Assembly: GCA_052034005.1 (NCBI GenBank)
Contig: JBPOJB010000017.1
Coordinates: 13,996 to 77,995 of the forward strand
Direction: 5' to 3'
Origin: JAAYDI01 sp052034005
GTDB lineage: Bacteria > Planctomycetota > Planctomycetia > Pirellulales > Pirellulaceae
DNA length: 64,000 bases
A model generated the notes under the pieces. It was not told the DNA's origin, made no database searches, and saw only the letters and a program-made list of their open reading frames with translations. Of the stretch, positions 26,886-36,002 are shown piece by piece (position 1 is the first letter of the stretch; every line of letters starts with the position of its first letter). A program made the position numbers and the translations under genes.

Positions 26886-28229
26886 ATGAAACGAATATGG
26901 TCCATTCTGTCGATTGGGCTCGCGTGGTGGTGGTGGGCGGGCTGCATAGCGCTCTCGGCGACGGAACCGGCTGGCCTGCAAGTCGGCGCGTGCGCCGTGA
27001 ATCTGAAGGCGGATGATGAGATGGTCATTGCCGGCGGGATCGGGCCCGGCAAATCCGTGGGCCAGGAAGGGGAATTGCGCGCGACGGCCGTCGTGCTCTC
27101 GCAAGGGGCAACGCAGGTGGCCATCGTCAGCTGCGACGTGCTGATTCTCACGCGCGATCTCATCGACCCGGTCGTTGCCGAGATCGAGAGCGCCTGCGGC
27201 ATCCCGGCCTCCAACGTCCTCATCCACTCGACCCACACGCACCACGCGCCGAGCACGATCAAGGTCCACGCCTACGAACCCGATGAGAAGTTCTGCCGCG
27301 AAGTCCAGCAAGGCATCCTGGCAGCCGTCCGCGAGGCCCAGCGGCGGTTGAGCGACGCGACGTTCAGTTTCCAGCACGCGCGGGAAGAGACGGTCGGGCA
27401 GAACAGCCGCCTGTTGCTGGGCGACGGCACGATCTACTGGGTAGGCCCGCGCGACGACGCGGTCGGCCCCACCGCCCCGTTCGATCCCGACCTGCCGGTG
27501 TTGGCGTTCCGCAGTCCCGCGGGCCGGAACCTGGCCGTGATCTTCGGGCATTCCACGCACACGATCGGCAGCCTGAAGCCCGGCGTGCGGTCGCCTGCGT
27601 TCTACGGCATGGCGGCGCAGCGGATGGAACAGGACCTGGGCGGGACATTCTGCTTCCTGGAAGGGGCCTCCGGATCCACGCACCGGCTGGAAGGTGACGC
27701 CGCGGAGGCGTCTCAGCGGATCGAGGATGTGGTGCGCACGGCGCTTGCCGAAGCCACGGTGCAGAAGCATCCGCAGCTCGCGGCCCACAAGCGGCCGTTC
27801 ACGTTCCACGTGCGGCAGTTCGACGAGCAGGCGGAAGACCAGGCCGTCCTGGCGTACTGCACCAGGCGGATCCCCCCATACGCCGAGGAGGTCGCCGACG
27901 TGTTCCGCAAGATGCGGAAAGAACTGGCGTCGCAGCAGGGTCAGGAGCGCACGACCTGGCTCCAGACGATCCGGATCGGCGATGTGGCGATCGTCGGAGT
28001 GCCGGCCGAGCTTTTCACGGTCCTGGGCATGGAGATCAAACGCCGTTCGCCCTTCCCACACACGTTCATCGCCGAGCTCTCCAACGATTGGATCGGCTAC
28101 GTTCCCAACCGCGAGGCGTACCAGGCCGGCGGCTACCAGGTGTGGACCGGCCTCCACAGCTATGTGGAAGCGGGCACCGGCGAACGGCTCGTCACCGCGG
28201 CCGTGGAGATGCTCAACGCGATGCAGTGA
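26886..28229 (+). CDS. secreted neutral/alkaline ceramidase-like protein (copy 2)
   Basis: This 447-residue protein has a signal peptide with an unusual WWWW run in its hydrophobic core and a WAGC that could be a lipobox (Cys20). The mature part follows the ceramidase fold: 'QVGACAVNL', 'VAIVSCDVLILTRDL', 'LIHSTHTHHAPST', 'VIFGHSTHTIG' and 'FLEGASGSTHRL'. The last replaces the 'GNGCCGDINH' of copy 1, so the two are distant paralogs. The start has GGAGAT upstream. It converges on the YgiQ-family gene with a gap of 52 bp. Confidence 0.82.
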   Translation: MKRIWSILSIGLAWWWWAGCIALSATEPAGLQVGACAVNLKADDEMVIAGGIGPGKSVGQEGELRATAVVLSQGATQVAIVSCDVLILTRDLIDPVVAEIESACGIPASNVLIHSTHTHHAPSTIKVHAYEPDEKFCREVQQGILAAVREAQRRLSDATFSFQHAREETVGQNSRLLLGDGTIYWVGPRDDAVGPTAPFDPDLPVLAFRSPAGRNLAVIFGHSTHTIGSLKPGVRSPAFYGMAAQRMEQDLGGTFCFLEGASGSTHRLEGDAAEASQRIEDVVRTALAEATVQKHPQLAAHKRPFTFHVRQFDEQAEDQAVLAYCTRRIPPYAEEVADVFRKMRKELASQQGQERTTWLQTIRIGDVAIVGVPAELFTVLGMEIKRRSPFPHTFIAELSNDWIGYVPNREAYQAGGYQVWTGLHSYVEAGTGERLVTAAVEMLNAMQ

Positions 28230-28281
28230 CCGACACGGTCGACGCTGCCGCATCGTGTGGTGTGCGTCGTGTTGTCCGGCG

Positions 28282-30240
28282 TCATTGGCGTCCTTTCCGG
28301 CCCGGCCGGTAGCCTTTGGTCGGCGCATGGCGGCCTTGTTTGCGTGTGCCCGTCCGTGGGCGTTCCGCTGCGGCGGACGAATGCCGTGTGCGCTGGTTGC
28401 GGCCTGTCGCGTTCGCGTTGCGTGTGCGCCGGTTGCGCGCCTCACGCGGCGGCCGTGCCGGGATCAGGCAGTCGGGGCCGTGGCCGATCAGATCCGCGCG
28501 CCCCGCCTTGAGCAATGCCCCGCGTACCAGGAAGTAGTTCTCCGGCTTGAAGAACTGCAGCAGCGCACGCTGCAGCTTGCGGTCGCGCGGGTGCCGGGCC
28601 ACGTACACGGGCTTCCTGGTGAACGGGTCGATGCCCGTGTGATACATGGCGGTCGCCACATCCATGGGCGCTGGGATGAAGTCCTGCACCTGGTCGGGCT
28701 GGTAGCCGCGCTGCTTGAGGAACACGGCCAGTTCGATCATCTCGTCCAGGCCGCAGCCGGGATGGCCGGCGATGTAGTAGGGCACCAGATACTGTTTCTT
28801 GCCGGCCCGGCGCGACTCGGCGGCGAAGGCCTCGGCGAACCGCTCGAAATCATCGGGGCCGGGCTTGCGCATCAGTCCCAGCACGCCCGGATCCGCATGC
28901 TCCGGAGCCACGCTCAACCGGCCGCCGACGTGGTGCCGCACCAGCTCGCGCAGGTAGGCGGGCGCGCGCCGCGCCAGATCCATCCGCACGCCGCTGGCCA
29001 CGAGCACCTTCCGGACGCCGGCCACCTGCCGCGCTTCGCGCATGAGCTGGATGAGCGGGCCGTGGTCGGTGCCCAGCAGGTGGCAGATGGTCGGGTGCAG
29101 GCAGGATGGGCGCCGGCAGGCCGTCTCGGCATCGGGCCGCGTACAGCGCATCGCATACATGTTCGCGGTCGGACCGCCGATGTCGCTGACCACGCCCTTG
29201 AAGGCCGGGTCGGCCGCCATGCGTTGCAACTCGGCCCGAACCGACCCCGCGCTCCGCGACTGGACGATCCGTCCTTGATGCGCGGTGATCGAGCAGAACG
29301 TACAGCCGCCGAAACAGCCGCGCAGGATGGTCACCGAATCGCGGATCATCTCGAACGCGGGGATCACCTCCCGATAGCTGGGATGCGGCCGCCGCGTGTA
29401 AGGCAGGTCGTAGATGCGGTCCATCGCCGACTGGTCGATCGGCAGTTGCGGCGGATTGACGACCACCGCCTGCCGGTCGTGGTACTGGACCAATCGCCGC
29501 GCGTGGTAGGGGTTGGTCTCCAGGTGGATCAGCCGCGTCGCTTCGGCAAACGCCCGCCGGTCGTCGCGCACCGCCTCGAACGCGGGGAGTTGCAGGGCGT
29601 CGGCCGGCGGCGACTCGGAGGCGCCCAGCGCGAACGCCACGCCGCGCATATCGCGCAGATCGCGCACCGTCTGGCCCGCCGCCAATCGCCGGGCGATCTC
29701 CTCGATCGCCTGCTCCCCCATGCCGTACACCAGCAGGTCCGCCTTGCAGTCCAACAGGATGGAGCGGCGGACCTTGTCGCTCCAATAGTCGTAGTGGGCC
29801 AGGCGGCGCAGCGAGGCTTCCACGCCGCCGGCGATCACCGGGACACCCGGGTAGGCCTCGCGCGCCCGCTGGCAGTAGGCCAGCGTGGCGCGGTCGGGGC
29901 GCCGCCCGATCCGCCCGCCCGGCGAATACGCGTCGTCGTTGCGGACCTTCTTGTTGGCCGTGTAGTGGTTGACCATCGAGTCCATGTTCCCCGCACTGAT
30001 CGCGAAGAACAGCCGCGGGCGGCCGAACCGCCGCCAGTCGTTGCAGGAGCGCCAGTCGGGCTGGCTGAGGATCGCCACGCGGAGGCCGGCGGACTCCAGG
30101 ACGCGGCCCAGCACGGCCATGGCGAAGCTGGGGTGATCGACGTACGCGTCGCCCGTGACGAACAACACATCCACTTCGTCCCAGCCGCGGGCGCGGCACT
30201 CCTGGACCGTCATGGGCAGCGGCAACACGGGTTCGGACAT
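28282..30240 (-). CDS. ygiQ: YgiQ-family radical SAM protein
   Basis: This 652-residue iron-sulfur protein has a B12-binding-like N-terminal region, a radical-SAM cluster motif C-x3-C-x2-C near residue 310 ('RGCFGGCTFCSITAHQG'), and the YgiQ hallmarks 'GNMDSMVNHYTANKK', 'GGVEASLRRLAHYDYW', 'PEHADPGVLGLMRKP', 'PYYIAGHPGC' and 'FIPAPMDVATAMYHTG'. The reaction of the family is unknown. The C-terminal 60 residues are a basic, low-complexity tail rich in R, K, N and T, which suggests RNA binding. I use the ATG at 30240; an ATG at 30261 would add seven residues and overlap the preceding gene. It lies 8 bp after the methyltransferase gene. Confidence 0.9.
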   Translation of the reverse strand: MSEPVLPLPMTVQECRARGWDEVDVLFVTGDAYVDHPSFAMAVLGRVLESAGLRVAILSQPDWRSCNDWRRFGRPRLFFAISAGNMDSMVNHYTANKKVRNDDAYSPGGRIGRRPDRATLAYCQRAREAYPGVPVIAGGVEASLRRLAHYDYWSDKVRRSILLDCKADLLVYGMGEQAIEEIARRLAAGQTVRDLRDMRGVAFALGASESPPADALQLPAFEAVRDDRRAFAEATRLIHLETNPYHARRLVQYHDRQAVVVNPPQLPIDQSAMDRIYDLPYTRRPHPSYREVIPAFEMIRDSVTILRGCFGGCTFCSITAHQGRIVQSRSAGSVRAELQRMAADPAFKGVVSDIGGPTANMYAMRCTRPDAETACRRPSCLHPTICHLLGTDHGPLIQLMREARQVAGVRKVLVASGVRMDLARRAPAYLRELVRHHVGGRLSVAPEHADPGVLGLMRKPGPDDFERFAEAFAAESRRAGKKQYLVPYYIAGHPGCGLDEMIELAVFLKQRGYQPDQVQDFIPAPMDVATAMYHTGIDPFTRKPVYVARHPRDRKLQRALLQFFKPENYFLVRGALLKAGRADLIGHGPDCLIPARPPREARNRRTRNANATGRNQRTRHSSAAAERPRTGTRKQGRHAPTKGYRPGRKGRQ

Positions 30241-30248
30241 CGGCGGCT

Positions 30249-31580
30249 CTACCACAAGCATGCCCACACGGCGTTCAGGTATTCGGTTTCCGGGCAGTGG
30301 GCCGCGACCGGGTGATCGGCGGCGGCGCCGGTCCGGGCCAGCACCTGCAGCGTCCGCGGCGCGCCGCGCCCCAGTTCGCCGCCTCCCCCCACGGCGCGCG
30401 GCGCCGCCTGCCGGGATGCGGCATAGATCAGCCGGAGGAATTCTTCGGAGGACAGGCGTCCCGAGCAAGTGCAGGAGAGCAGCACGCCGCCAGGCCGCAC
30501 CAACTGCATGGCCAGGCGGTTCAAGTCGAAGTACTTGCGCGACCCCTCGTCGAACTCCTGGCGCGACCGGATCAGGTTCGGCGGGTCCAGGACCACGACG
30601 TCGAACTGGCGGCGACTGCGCAGCATGTCGCGCATGAACGGGAACACGTCCGCTTGCACGAACTTGACCCGGACCTGGTTCAGCGCGGCGTTGTCGCGCG
30701 CCAGCTGCACGGGCCGCTCCTCCAACTCCACGCCGATCACGTCGGCGGCCTTGCCCAGCCGCTTGGCCTGGATCGCGAAACCGCCCGTGTAGCAGCACAG
30801 ATCCAGCACCGCACGGCCCTCGCAGTACCCGGCCAGCCGCCGGCGGTTGTCGCGCTGGTCGCCGCAGTAGCCCGTCGAGTGGCCCTGCGCGAAATGGACG
30901 CGGAACCGCGTCCCGTACTCCTGCACCACCGCGCTGGGCGGCAGGTTGGCCGACCCCCGCGGCTCGGCCGTGAACCCTTCCTGGGACAGCACGTGCGGGC
31001 CGAGCTGGATCAGGGTGTGCTGGGTGCCGCACAACGGCTGCAGGCGCGCCAGGATCTCGCCACAACGCTGGTACATCCCCAGGCTGAACACCTCGGCGCG
31101 GAGTGTATCATCCAGCCGGTCGATGACCAGGCCCGGGAAACCGTCCGCCTCGGCGTGCAGCACGCGATAGGCGTTCGTGACGTCGTCCAGGCGCAGAACG
31201 ACTCGCCGCAACCGCACGGCCTGCGCGAGCTGCGAGTCCCAGAACGCGCTGTCCGGAAGCGCATCGCCCGTGCGCACCAGCCGCACCGCGATCTGCGACC
31301 GCGGATTGTAGAGCCCATATCCGACCAGCTCGGCCGGCGCCCCCTCCGGCTCGCTGTAGACCGCGACCAGGTCACCCGGCCGCGCCCGGTCGTCCACGCG
31401 CCACACCCGCTTGCGATGCACCAGCGGATGGCGCGTCGGTGCGCGCAGGAACACCGCCGCGATCGGCGCGGCCGGATCGGGAACCAGGGGGCGCGGCGCC
31501 AGCCGCGACCCGGGCGGGTCGGGAGGGCGCGCGGCACCACCGGTCGGCGCCCGCCGCGGATGTCGTCGTGCAGAGCCCAT
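30249..31580 (-). CDS. class I SAM-dependent rRNA methyltransferase, RlmI-like (copy 1)
   Basis: The 443-residue protein is of the COG1092 family (E. coli RlmI, which methylates 23S rRNA cytosine). It has an N-terminal PUA-like region (residues about 45-115), a central EEHEE domain, and a Rossmann methyltransferase with motif I 'VLDLCCYTGGFAIQAKRLG' and catalytic 'VVLDPPNLI'; a TCSG segment near the end fits the family. The first 35 residues are a proline/arginine-rich extension, so the real start may be further in. It is upstream of ygiQ in a probable two-gene unit. A second member of the family is at 43965-45218. Confidence 0.85.
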   Translation of the reverse strand: MGSARRHPRRAPTGGAARPPDPPGSRLAPRPLVPDPAAPIAAVFLRAPTRHPLVHRKRVWRVDDRARPGDLVAVYSEPEGAPAELVGYGLYNPRSQIAVRLVRTGDALPDSAFWDSQLAQAVRLRRVVLRLDDVTNAYRVLHAEADGFPGLVIDRLDDTLRAEVFSLGMYQRCGEILARLQPLCGTQHTLIQLGPHVLSQEGFTAEPRGSANLPPSAVVQEYGTRFRVHFAQGHSTGYCGDQRDNRRRLAGYCEGRAVLDLCCYTGGFAIQAKRLGKAADVIGVELEERPVQLARDNAALNQVRVKFVQADVFPFMRDMLRSRRQFDVVVLDPPNLIRSRQEFDEGSRKYFDLNRLAMQLVRPGGVLLSCTCSGRLSSEEFLRLIYAASRQAAPRAVGGGGELGRGAPRTLQVLARTGAAADHPVAAHCPETEYLNAVWACLW

Positions 31581-31656
31581 GCGCAGGACCGTCCGGAATG
31601 CAGGGCGAGGCGAGGCGTGATCCACGCCATGATAGGCCGCCCGGCGCGATTCGTCA

Positions 31657-32460
31657 TCACCCCACGGGCCAGGGTCGGTCGCGGCGCCAGATGAGCTGCG
31701 AGATGGCGCCGTCATAGAGCCGTTCCAGGAGGGAGCCGTCGAGCAGCGTGCGGGTCGGCCCCATCCCGGCGATGCGGCCCTGGTCGAGCACCAGCACGCG
31801 CGCAAAAGCGGGCATGATCTCCTCGACGTGGTGTGTCACGAGCACCATGGCCAGGCGGGCGCTGGATTCGGCCAGTTGTTGGAGAGTGGCGAGGAACGAC
31901 TCGCGGGATGCGGGGTCCAGCCCCGCGCAGGGCTCGTCCAGGATCATCAGCATGGGGCGGGCCATGTTGGCGCGGGCCAGGAGCACCTTCTGGCGCTCGC
32001 CCTGCGAGAGCACCTGGAACGCAGCTCGGGCCAGGTGGTCGATCCCCAGCCGCCGCATCTGCGAGAGCGCATCGCGGTAGTCGGCGTCGGTCGGCTGCTG
32101 GCCGGTGAGCCGTTTGAGGCCGATCCCCGCGAACCGGCCAGAGACGACCGTATCGACGGCCGGCTCATCATGCGGAATCTGCGCCTCGAGCGTGGAGGTG
32201 ACCCAGCCGATACTGCGTCGCAGTTCGCGCAAATCGGTCAGGGCCTGCCCGCCGCGAAGGACGCGTCCTCCGGCGTTGGGCCACAGGTACCCGCACGCGA
32301 TCCGCAACAGGGTCGTCTTGCCGGCCCCGTTGCGCCCCAGCAGGGCCCAATGCTCGCCCGCCCGGACGCGCCAGCTCACCCGGTCGAGGATCCGCTTCCC
32401 GCCGAGCTCGTAACTGACGTCGGACAATTCGATCAAGTCGGTTGGAGACACTGGAGGCAT
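31657..32460 (-). CDS. ABC transporter ATP-binding protein
   Basis: This is a 267-residue ABC ATPase with Walker A 'GRNGAGKTT', signature 'LSQGERQK', Walker B 'LMILDEPCAGLD' and the H-loop 'VLVTHHVEEI'. It resembles stand-alone YlmA/ModF-type ATPases; there is no permease gene beside it. I start at the ATG at 32460, eight bases after the MetS-like gene; an ATG at 32499 would overlap that gene and add 13 residues. It reads in the same direction as the NSS transporter genes and may be co-transcribed with them. Confidence 0.82.
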   Translation of the reverse strand: MPPVSPTDLIELSDVSYELGGKRILDRVSWRVRAGEHWALLGRNGAGKTTLLRIACGYLWPNAGGRVLRGGQALTDLRELRRSIGWVTSTLEAQIPHDEPAVDTVVSGRFAGIGLKRLTGQQPTDADYRDALSQMRRLGIDHLARAAFQVLSQGERQKVLLARANMARPMLMILDEPCAGLDPASRESFLATLQQLAESSARLAMVLVTHHVEEIMPAFARVLVLDQGRIAGMGPTRTLLDGSLLERLYDGAISQLIWRRDRPWPVG

Positions 32461-32468
32461 CGAGCAGG

Positions 32469-32570
32469 CTACTGGCCCGGTCCCTTCATCATGCGCCACA
32501 GGCAGAACAGGCTCAAACCGATCACCAACGACCAGGTGATCGACATGAACAAGATTGCGGACACCGTCAT
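32469..32570 (-). CDS. MetS-like small subunit of the NSS transporter
   Basis: This 33-residue protein (MTVSAILFMSITWSLVIGLS, then LFCLWRMMKGPGQ) is a single transmembrane helix. Its ATG overlaps the NSS transporter's TGA (ATGA). Very small single-helix proteins encoded directly after NSS-family transporters are known, as in the MetP/MetS methionine transporter of Corynebacterium, where the small protein is needed for transport. The position, size and hydrophobicity match that family. Confidence 0.78.
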   Translation of the reverse strand: MTVSAILFMSITWSLVIGLSLFCLWRMMKGPGQ

Positions 32571-34483
32571 GCGGGCAGGCTCCTCTTCCAACGTCGGCCG
32601 GCGGCTACCAGGATGACCGTCGCCAGAATCACCGCCAGGATCGTGGCGCGCGACAGCCAGACATAAGGCACGTTCTCGCGGGGCACCTCGCGCAGCAGGA
32701 CCACATCGTAGAAGTTCTGGTAGCACCAGCCGACCAGTAGTCCGGCAAGCATCAGCGGAACGACATAGCGGATAATGTAGTAGAACACGCGCGGCACGCG
32801 CAGGTCGGCGTCCCGCTGTATCTCGCTCCACATGTTCCCGCCGCCGAACATCCAGGCGAACAGGATGACCTCCACCAGCGAGAAGACGACCAGGCCGACC
32901 GTGCCCACCCAGAAATCATACTGGTCCAGGTAGCCGGCCTTCAACCACAACACGATCGGCAGTCCCAGCGCGATCATCGCTCCGCCACAGACTAGCGCCG
33001 CTTTACGCCGACTGATCTCGTACGATTCCTGCAGGAATGCCACCAGTGGCTGGCACAGCGCCACGGACGAGGTCACGCCGGCGATGAACAGGAGCCCGAA
33101 CCATAACGTGCCGAACAGCCGGCCGGCCGGCATCTGCTCGAAGATGATCGGCATCGCCACGAACCCCAAATCGAACGCGCCCTGGCCGGCGATCACCTGC
33201 GTGTTGGTCAAGCCGAAGGTCGCGACGGCGATCGGAATCGCAATGGTCCCGCCCAAGACGATCTCGGCGAATTCATTCGTGGCGGACGTGGTCAAGCCGG
33301 TCAGCACGCAGTCATCCTGCGTGCGCAGGTAGCTCGCGTAACAGAGGATGGCCCCCGTGCCGATCGAGAGCGTGAAGAAGATCTGGCCGGCCGCCGCCAA
33401 CCAGACGCTGAAATCGGTCAGCCGCCCGAAATTGGGTTCCCAGACGAAGTTCAGGCCGACCCATACCGAATGGTCCGGTTTCGCCGGATCGGGGGTGCCG
33501 AGCGTCAGGACGCGAATGACCAGGATGATCGCGAACAGGAACAGCAGGGGCATCGCCACCAGGGCCAGCTTCTCGATGCCGCCCGAAATGCCCCGCGAAA
33601 TGACCCAGGTGTTGATCGCGATGGTCACCAGCCAAAAGCCGATGGCCCAGGACAACGAGTGGAAGTAGGTCCGAGACGCCGGGGCGCTCTTGCCCTGGAA
33701 ATCCTTCAAGAACTGGTTCGTGTGCGCGCGTTCCAGCGGCTTCACGATCTGCAGCAACTCCGTCGCGTCGAGCCGCCCGTCGACGTCGACATCGAGCTGA
33801 TCGAACGCCTCTTCGGGGCCCGTCCAGGCGACCCGCAAGAGCCGCATGTCATCGGTCACGTCGTGCCGCTTGAGCGTCCGGTCCGCCTGGATTTCCCGCG
33901 CGTCGAGCTGCCCGTCGCGATTGGCATCGAGTGTCTCGAACGGCGTGGGCCCCGCCCACTCGGCCTCCGATAAGCGGCCGTTCCGGTCCGCGTCGTGCTG
34001 GTCGAGCAGCAGCTGGACGGCACACATCCTCTTGAGCTCGTCCGGCGTCACGCCCTCGATCGACGCCGGGATTTCCCGGCGCGCCTTCTCCAGGTCCTTC
34101 TCCATGTAGCTGCCGGTGCAGGAAAAGCAGGCGTAGGCCAACGTCCACGATTCGATGTACGTGTAGAACACGGTGAACAGCAGCGGCAGGGCAATGCCCA
34201 GCGCCCCCAGGTACTTGGCGAGCGGCGAGCGCCACAAGTGGGCGAAGATGCCGGGCGCAGACGTGTTCCCAAACTGGCCCCCATAGCGGCCGATCGTCCA
34301 TTCGGCCCACATCAGCGGAATGCCGAGAAACAGCAGCGCCACCAGGTACGGGATCAGGAACGCGCCGCCGCCGTACTCCGTGGCAAGCCGCGGGAATCGC
34401 AGGAAGTTGCCCAGTCCGATGGCATTGCCGGCCATCGCCAACACTAATCCCATGCGGCTGGCCCAGCGATCACGTTCAACCAT
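32567..34483 (-). CDS. sodium-dependent NSS transporter with three EF-hand loops
   Basis: This is a 638-residue sodium:neurotransmitter symporter-family transporter for an amino acid or related solute, with about 12 transmembrane helices. The family signature is at the N-terminus ('WASRMGLVLAMAGNAIGLGNFLRFP'), with further conserved segments 'GGGAFLIPYLVALLFLGIPLMW' and 'GQIFFTLSIGTGAI'. Between TM3 and TM4 there is an insert of about 150 residues with three canonical EF-hand calcium loops at residues 164-175 (DADRNGRLSEAE), 186-197 (DANRDGQLDARE) and 231-242 (DVDVDGRLDATE). This loop faces outside in the family. The insert suggests calcium control of uptake or attachment to the envelope. The start has GGGGAGA. 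The MetS-like gene is coupled downstream. Confidence 0.9.
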   Translation of the reverse strand: MVERDRWASRMGLVLAMAGNAIGLGNFLRFPRLATEYGGGAFLIPYLVALLFLGIPLMWAEWTIGRYGGQFGNTSAPGIFAHLWRSPLAKYLGALGIALPLLFTVFYTYIESWTLAYACFSCTGSYMEKDLEKARREIPASIEGVTPDELKRMCAVQLLLDQHDADRNGRLSEAEWAGPTPFETLDANRDGQLDAREIQADRTLKRHDVTDDMRLLRVAWTGPEEAFDQLDVDVDGRLDATELLQIVKPLERAHTNQFLKDFQGKSAPASRTYFHSLSWAIGFWLVTIAINTWVISRGISGGIEKLALVAMPLLFLFAIILVIRVLTLGTPDPAKPDHSVWVGLNFVWEPNFGRLTDFSVWLAAAGQIFFTLSIGTGAILCYASYLRTQDDCVLTGLTTSATNEFAEIVLGGTIAIPIAVATFGLTNTQVIAGQGAFDLGFVAMPIIFEQMPAGRLFGTLWFGLLFIAGVTSSVALCQPLVAFLQESYEISRRKAALVCGGAMIALGLPIVLWLKAGYLDQYDFWVGTVGLVVFSLVEVILFAWMFGGGNMWSEIQRDADLRVPRVFYYIIRYVVPLMLAGLLVGWCYQNFYDVVLLREVPRENVPYVWLSRATILAVILATVILVAAGRRWKRSLPA

Positions 34484-34655
34484 GGTTCTCCCCAATCTCG
34501 ACCTCGGAACGGGACAACTGCCTTGCCCTTCGATAACCGCTGTGCACTCCATCTGCAAGCCCGCCTGCCCGCATTTCCGAGACCGGGGGGCGCGCCGGCC
34601 CCCGCAAGCGCTGCGGCCGGGCCATGCCTCGACGCGTCACCCAGCGCGCCAAACG

Positions 34656-35813
34656 CTAGGCTGCCACGCGGCGCTGTACGCGGTCGCCCGACAAGGAGGC
34701 GTACAGCTCGAGATGCCGCCGCGCCACCAGCCGCCAGTCGAACTTCCGCGCCAGACGCTGGGCCGCCAGGCCCCACGCATGCGCGCGGGCGCGGTCGGCC
34801 GCCATGAAAGCCAGCGCCTCGGCCAACGCGGCGGGAGACTCCGTCGGCACACCCAGGCCGGTCACACGCGGACGAACCGATTCCTCCAGGACCGGTATCT
34901 GCGTGGCAACCACCGGCACGCCGGCCGCATAGCTTTCGAGCACCAGCAGCGGCGCGCCGGCGGCGACTCGGGCGGGGATCACCGTGCACAGCGCGTTCTG
35001 CAGCAAGTAAATCCGCTCCGGGCCCGCCACGGCGCCCAGCAGGTGCACGCGGTCCTCCCGCGGGTGGACTCGGAGGTCCGGCATGAACGACGGCGGCGAC
35101 TCGCCCCCTTGGCCGATCACCACCAGGTGCGCCGGGCAGGACTCCGCCAGTGCGCGATATGCGGCCCACAGCAGGTCCGCACCCGCGTGATGGGTCAGCG
35201 GCCCGAGGAACAGGAAGTACCGGCGCGGCTGGATCAGGGCGTGGAGCCAGCCGGGACGCGGCGCGGCGGTCGCGTGGCGCCGGTAGTCGACCCCTATGGG
35301 AATCCGCACGGTCCGCGCCGGGTCGGCGCCCAGCACATGGCAGCGATGCTGCAGCGACTTGTTGATGGCCACGACCGCAGCTGCCTGGTGGAGCACATGC
35401 GCGATTCGGAGGGGTACTCGCGGCTTGCGCAACAGCGGGTTCTGTGGCGCGATATCCGAGCCGTAACTGGTCAAGACGACCGGAATACCACGCTCCGCGG
35501 ACCACTGCATCGCCACATGTCCCGCCGGATAGACGTTGTGGCAGTGCAGGACATTGAACGGGTAGGCGCGGTACACGGCCTCAATGTGTCGGCAATGCCA
35601 GCCCAGCAGGAACCGCTTGGAGAGAAACCGCCGGTGGCGCACCACGGGGTAGCCCAACGCACCGTCATCGACACGCGCACCGCGCGGCGCGGACAGCGTC
35701 AGGACCACGACGTCATGGCCGCAGGCCTGGAACTGCCTGGCCAGCGAATCGACGGCCAGCTCTTGCACGCCGCGCGTCGGCAACGCACTCTCCGTGTACA
35801 GGCAGATACGCAT
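34656..35813 (-). CDS. glycosyltransferase family 4-like protein
   Basis: The 385-residue protein has two Rossmann domains of the GT-B fold. The N-terminal one begins 'MRICLYTESALPTRGVQELAVDSLARQF', with a 'VLHCHNVYPAGH' segment. The C-terminal nucleotide-sugar half has 'RYFLFLGPLTHHAGADLL' and 'VLESYAAGVPVVAT', where GT4 enzymes usually show an EXXXXXXXE motif. It would transfer a sugar from a nucleotide donor to a glycan or lipid. It stands alone between an NSS transporter gene and an SDR gene on the same strand. Donor and acceptor are unknown. Confidence 0.85.
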   Translation of the reverse strand: MRICLYTESALPTRGVQELAVDSLARQFQACGHDVVVLTLSAPRGARVDDGALGYPVVRHRRFLSKRFLLGWHCRHIEAVYRAYPFNVLHCHNVYPAGHVAMQWSAERGIPVVLTSYGSDIAPQNPLLRKPRVPLRIAHVLHQAAAVVAINKSLQHRCHVLGADPARTVRIPIGVDYRRHATAAPRPGWLHALIQPRRYFLFLGPLTHHAGADLLWAAYRALAESCPAHLVVIGQGGESPPSFMPDLRVHPREDRVHLLGAVAGPERIYLLQNALCTVIPARVAAGAPLLVLESYAAGVPVVATQIPVLEESVRPRVTGLGVPTESPAALAEALAFMAADRARAHAWGLAAQRLARKFDWRLVARRHLELYASLSGDRVQRRVAA

Positions 35814-36002
35814 GGCTCCATCCCGCAACTCGGCAGCCGGCGCGGCGACCTCCGCCGACTCCGCGACACATCTCCCATCATCGGCCCGGCTGGCCCCGCC
35901 GCTTGAACGATTCGCATGCCCCGCCGCGGATCGCCCGGCCCGGACTGCCGCGCCTCGCACGCGCCGGCGTCAGCCCCGTGCACCTGGCCCGTCGCCGGGC
36001 CC

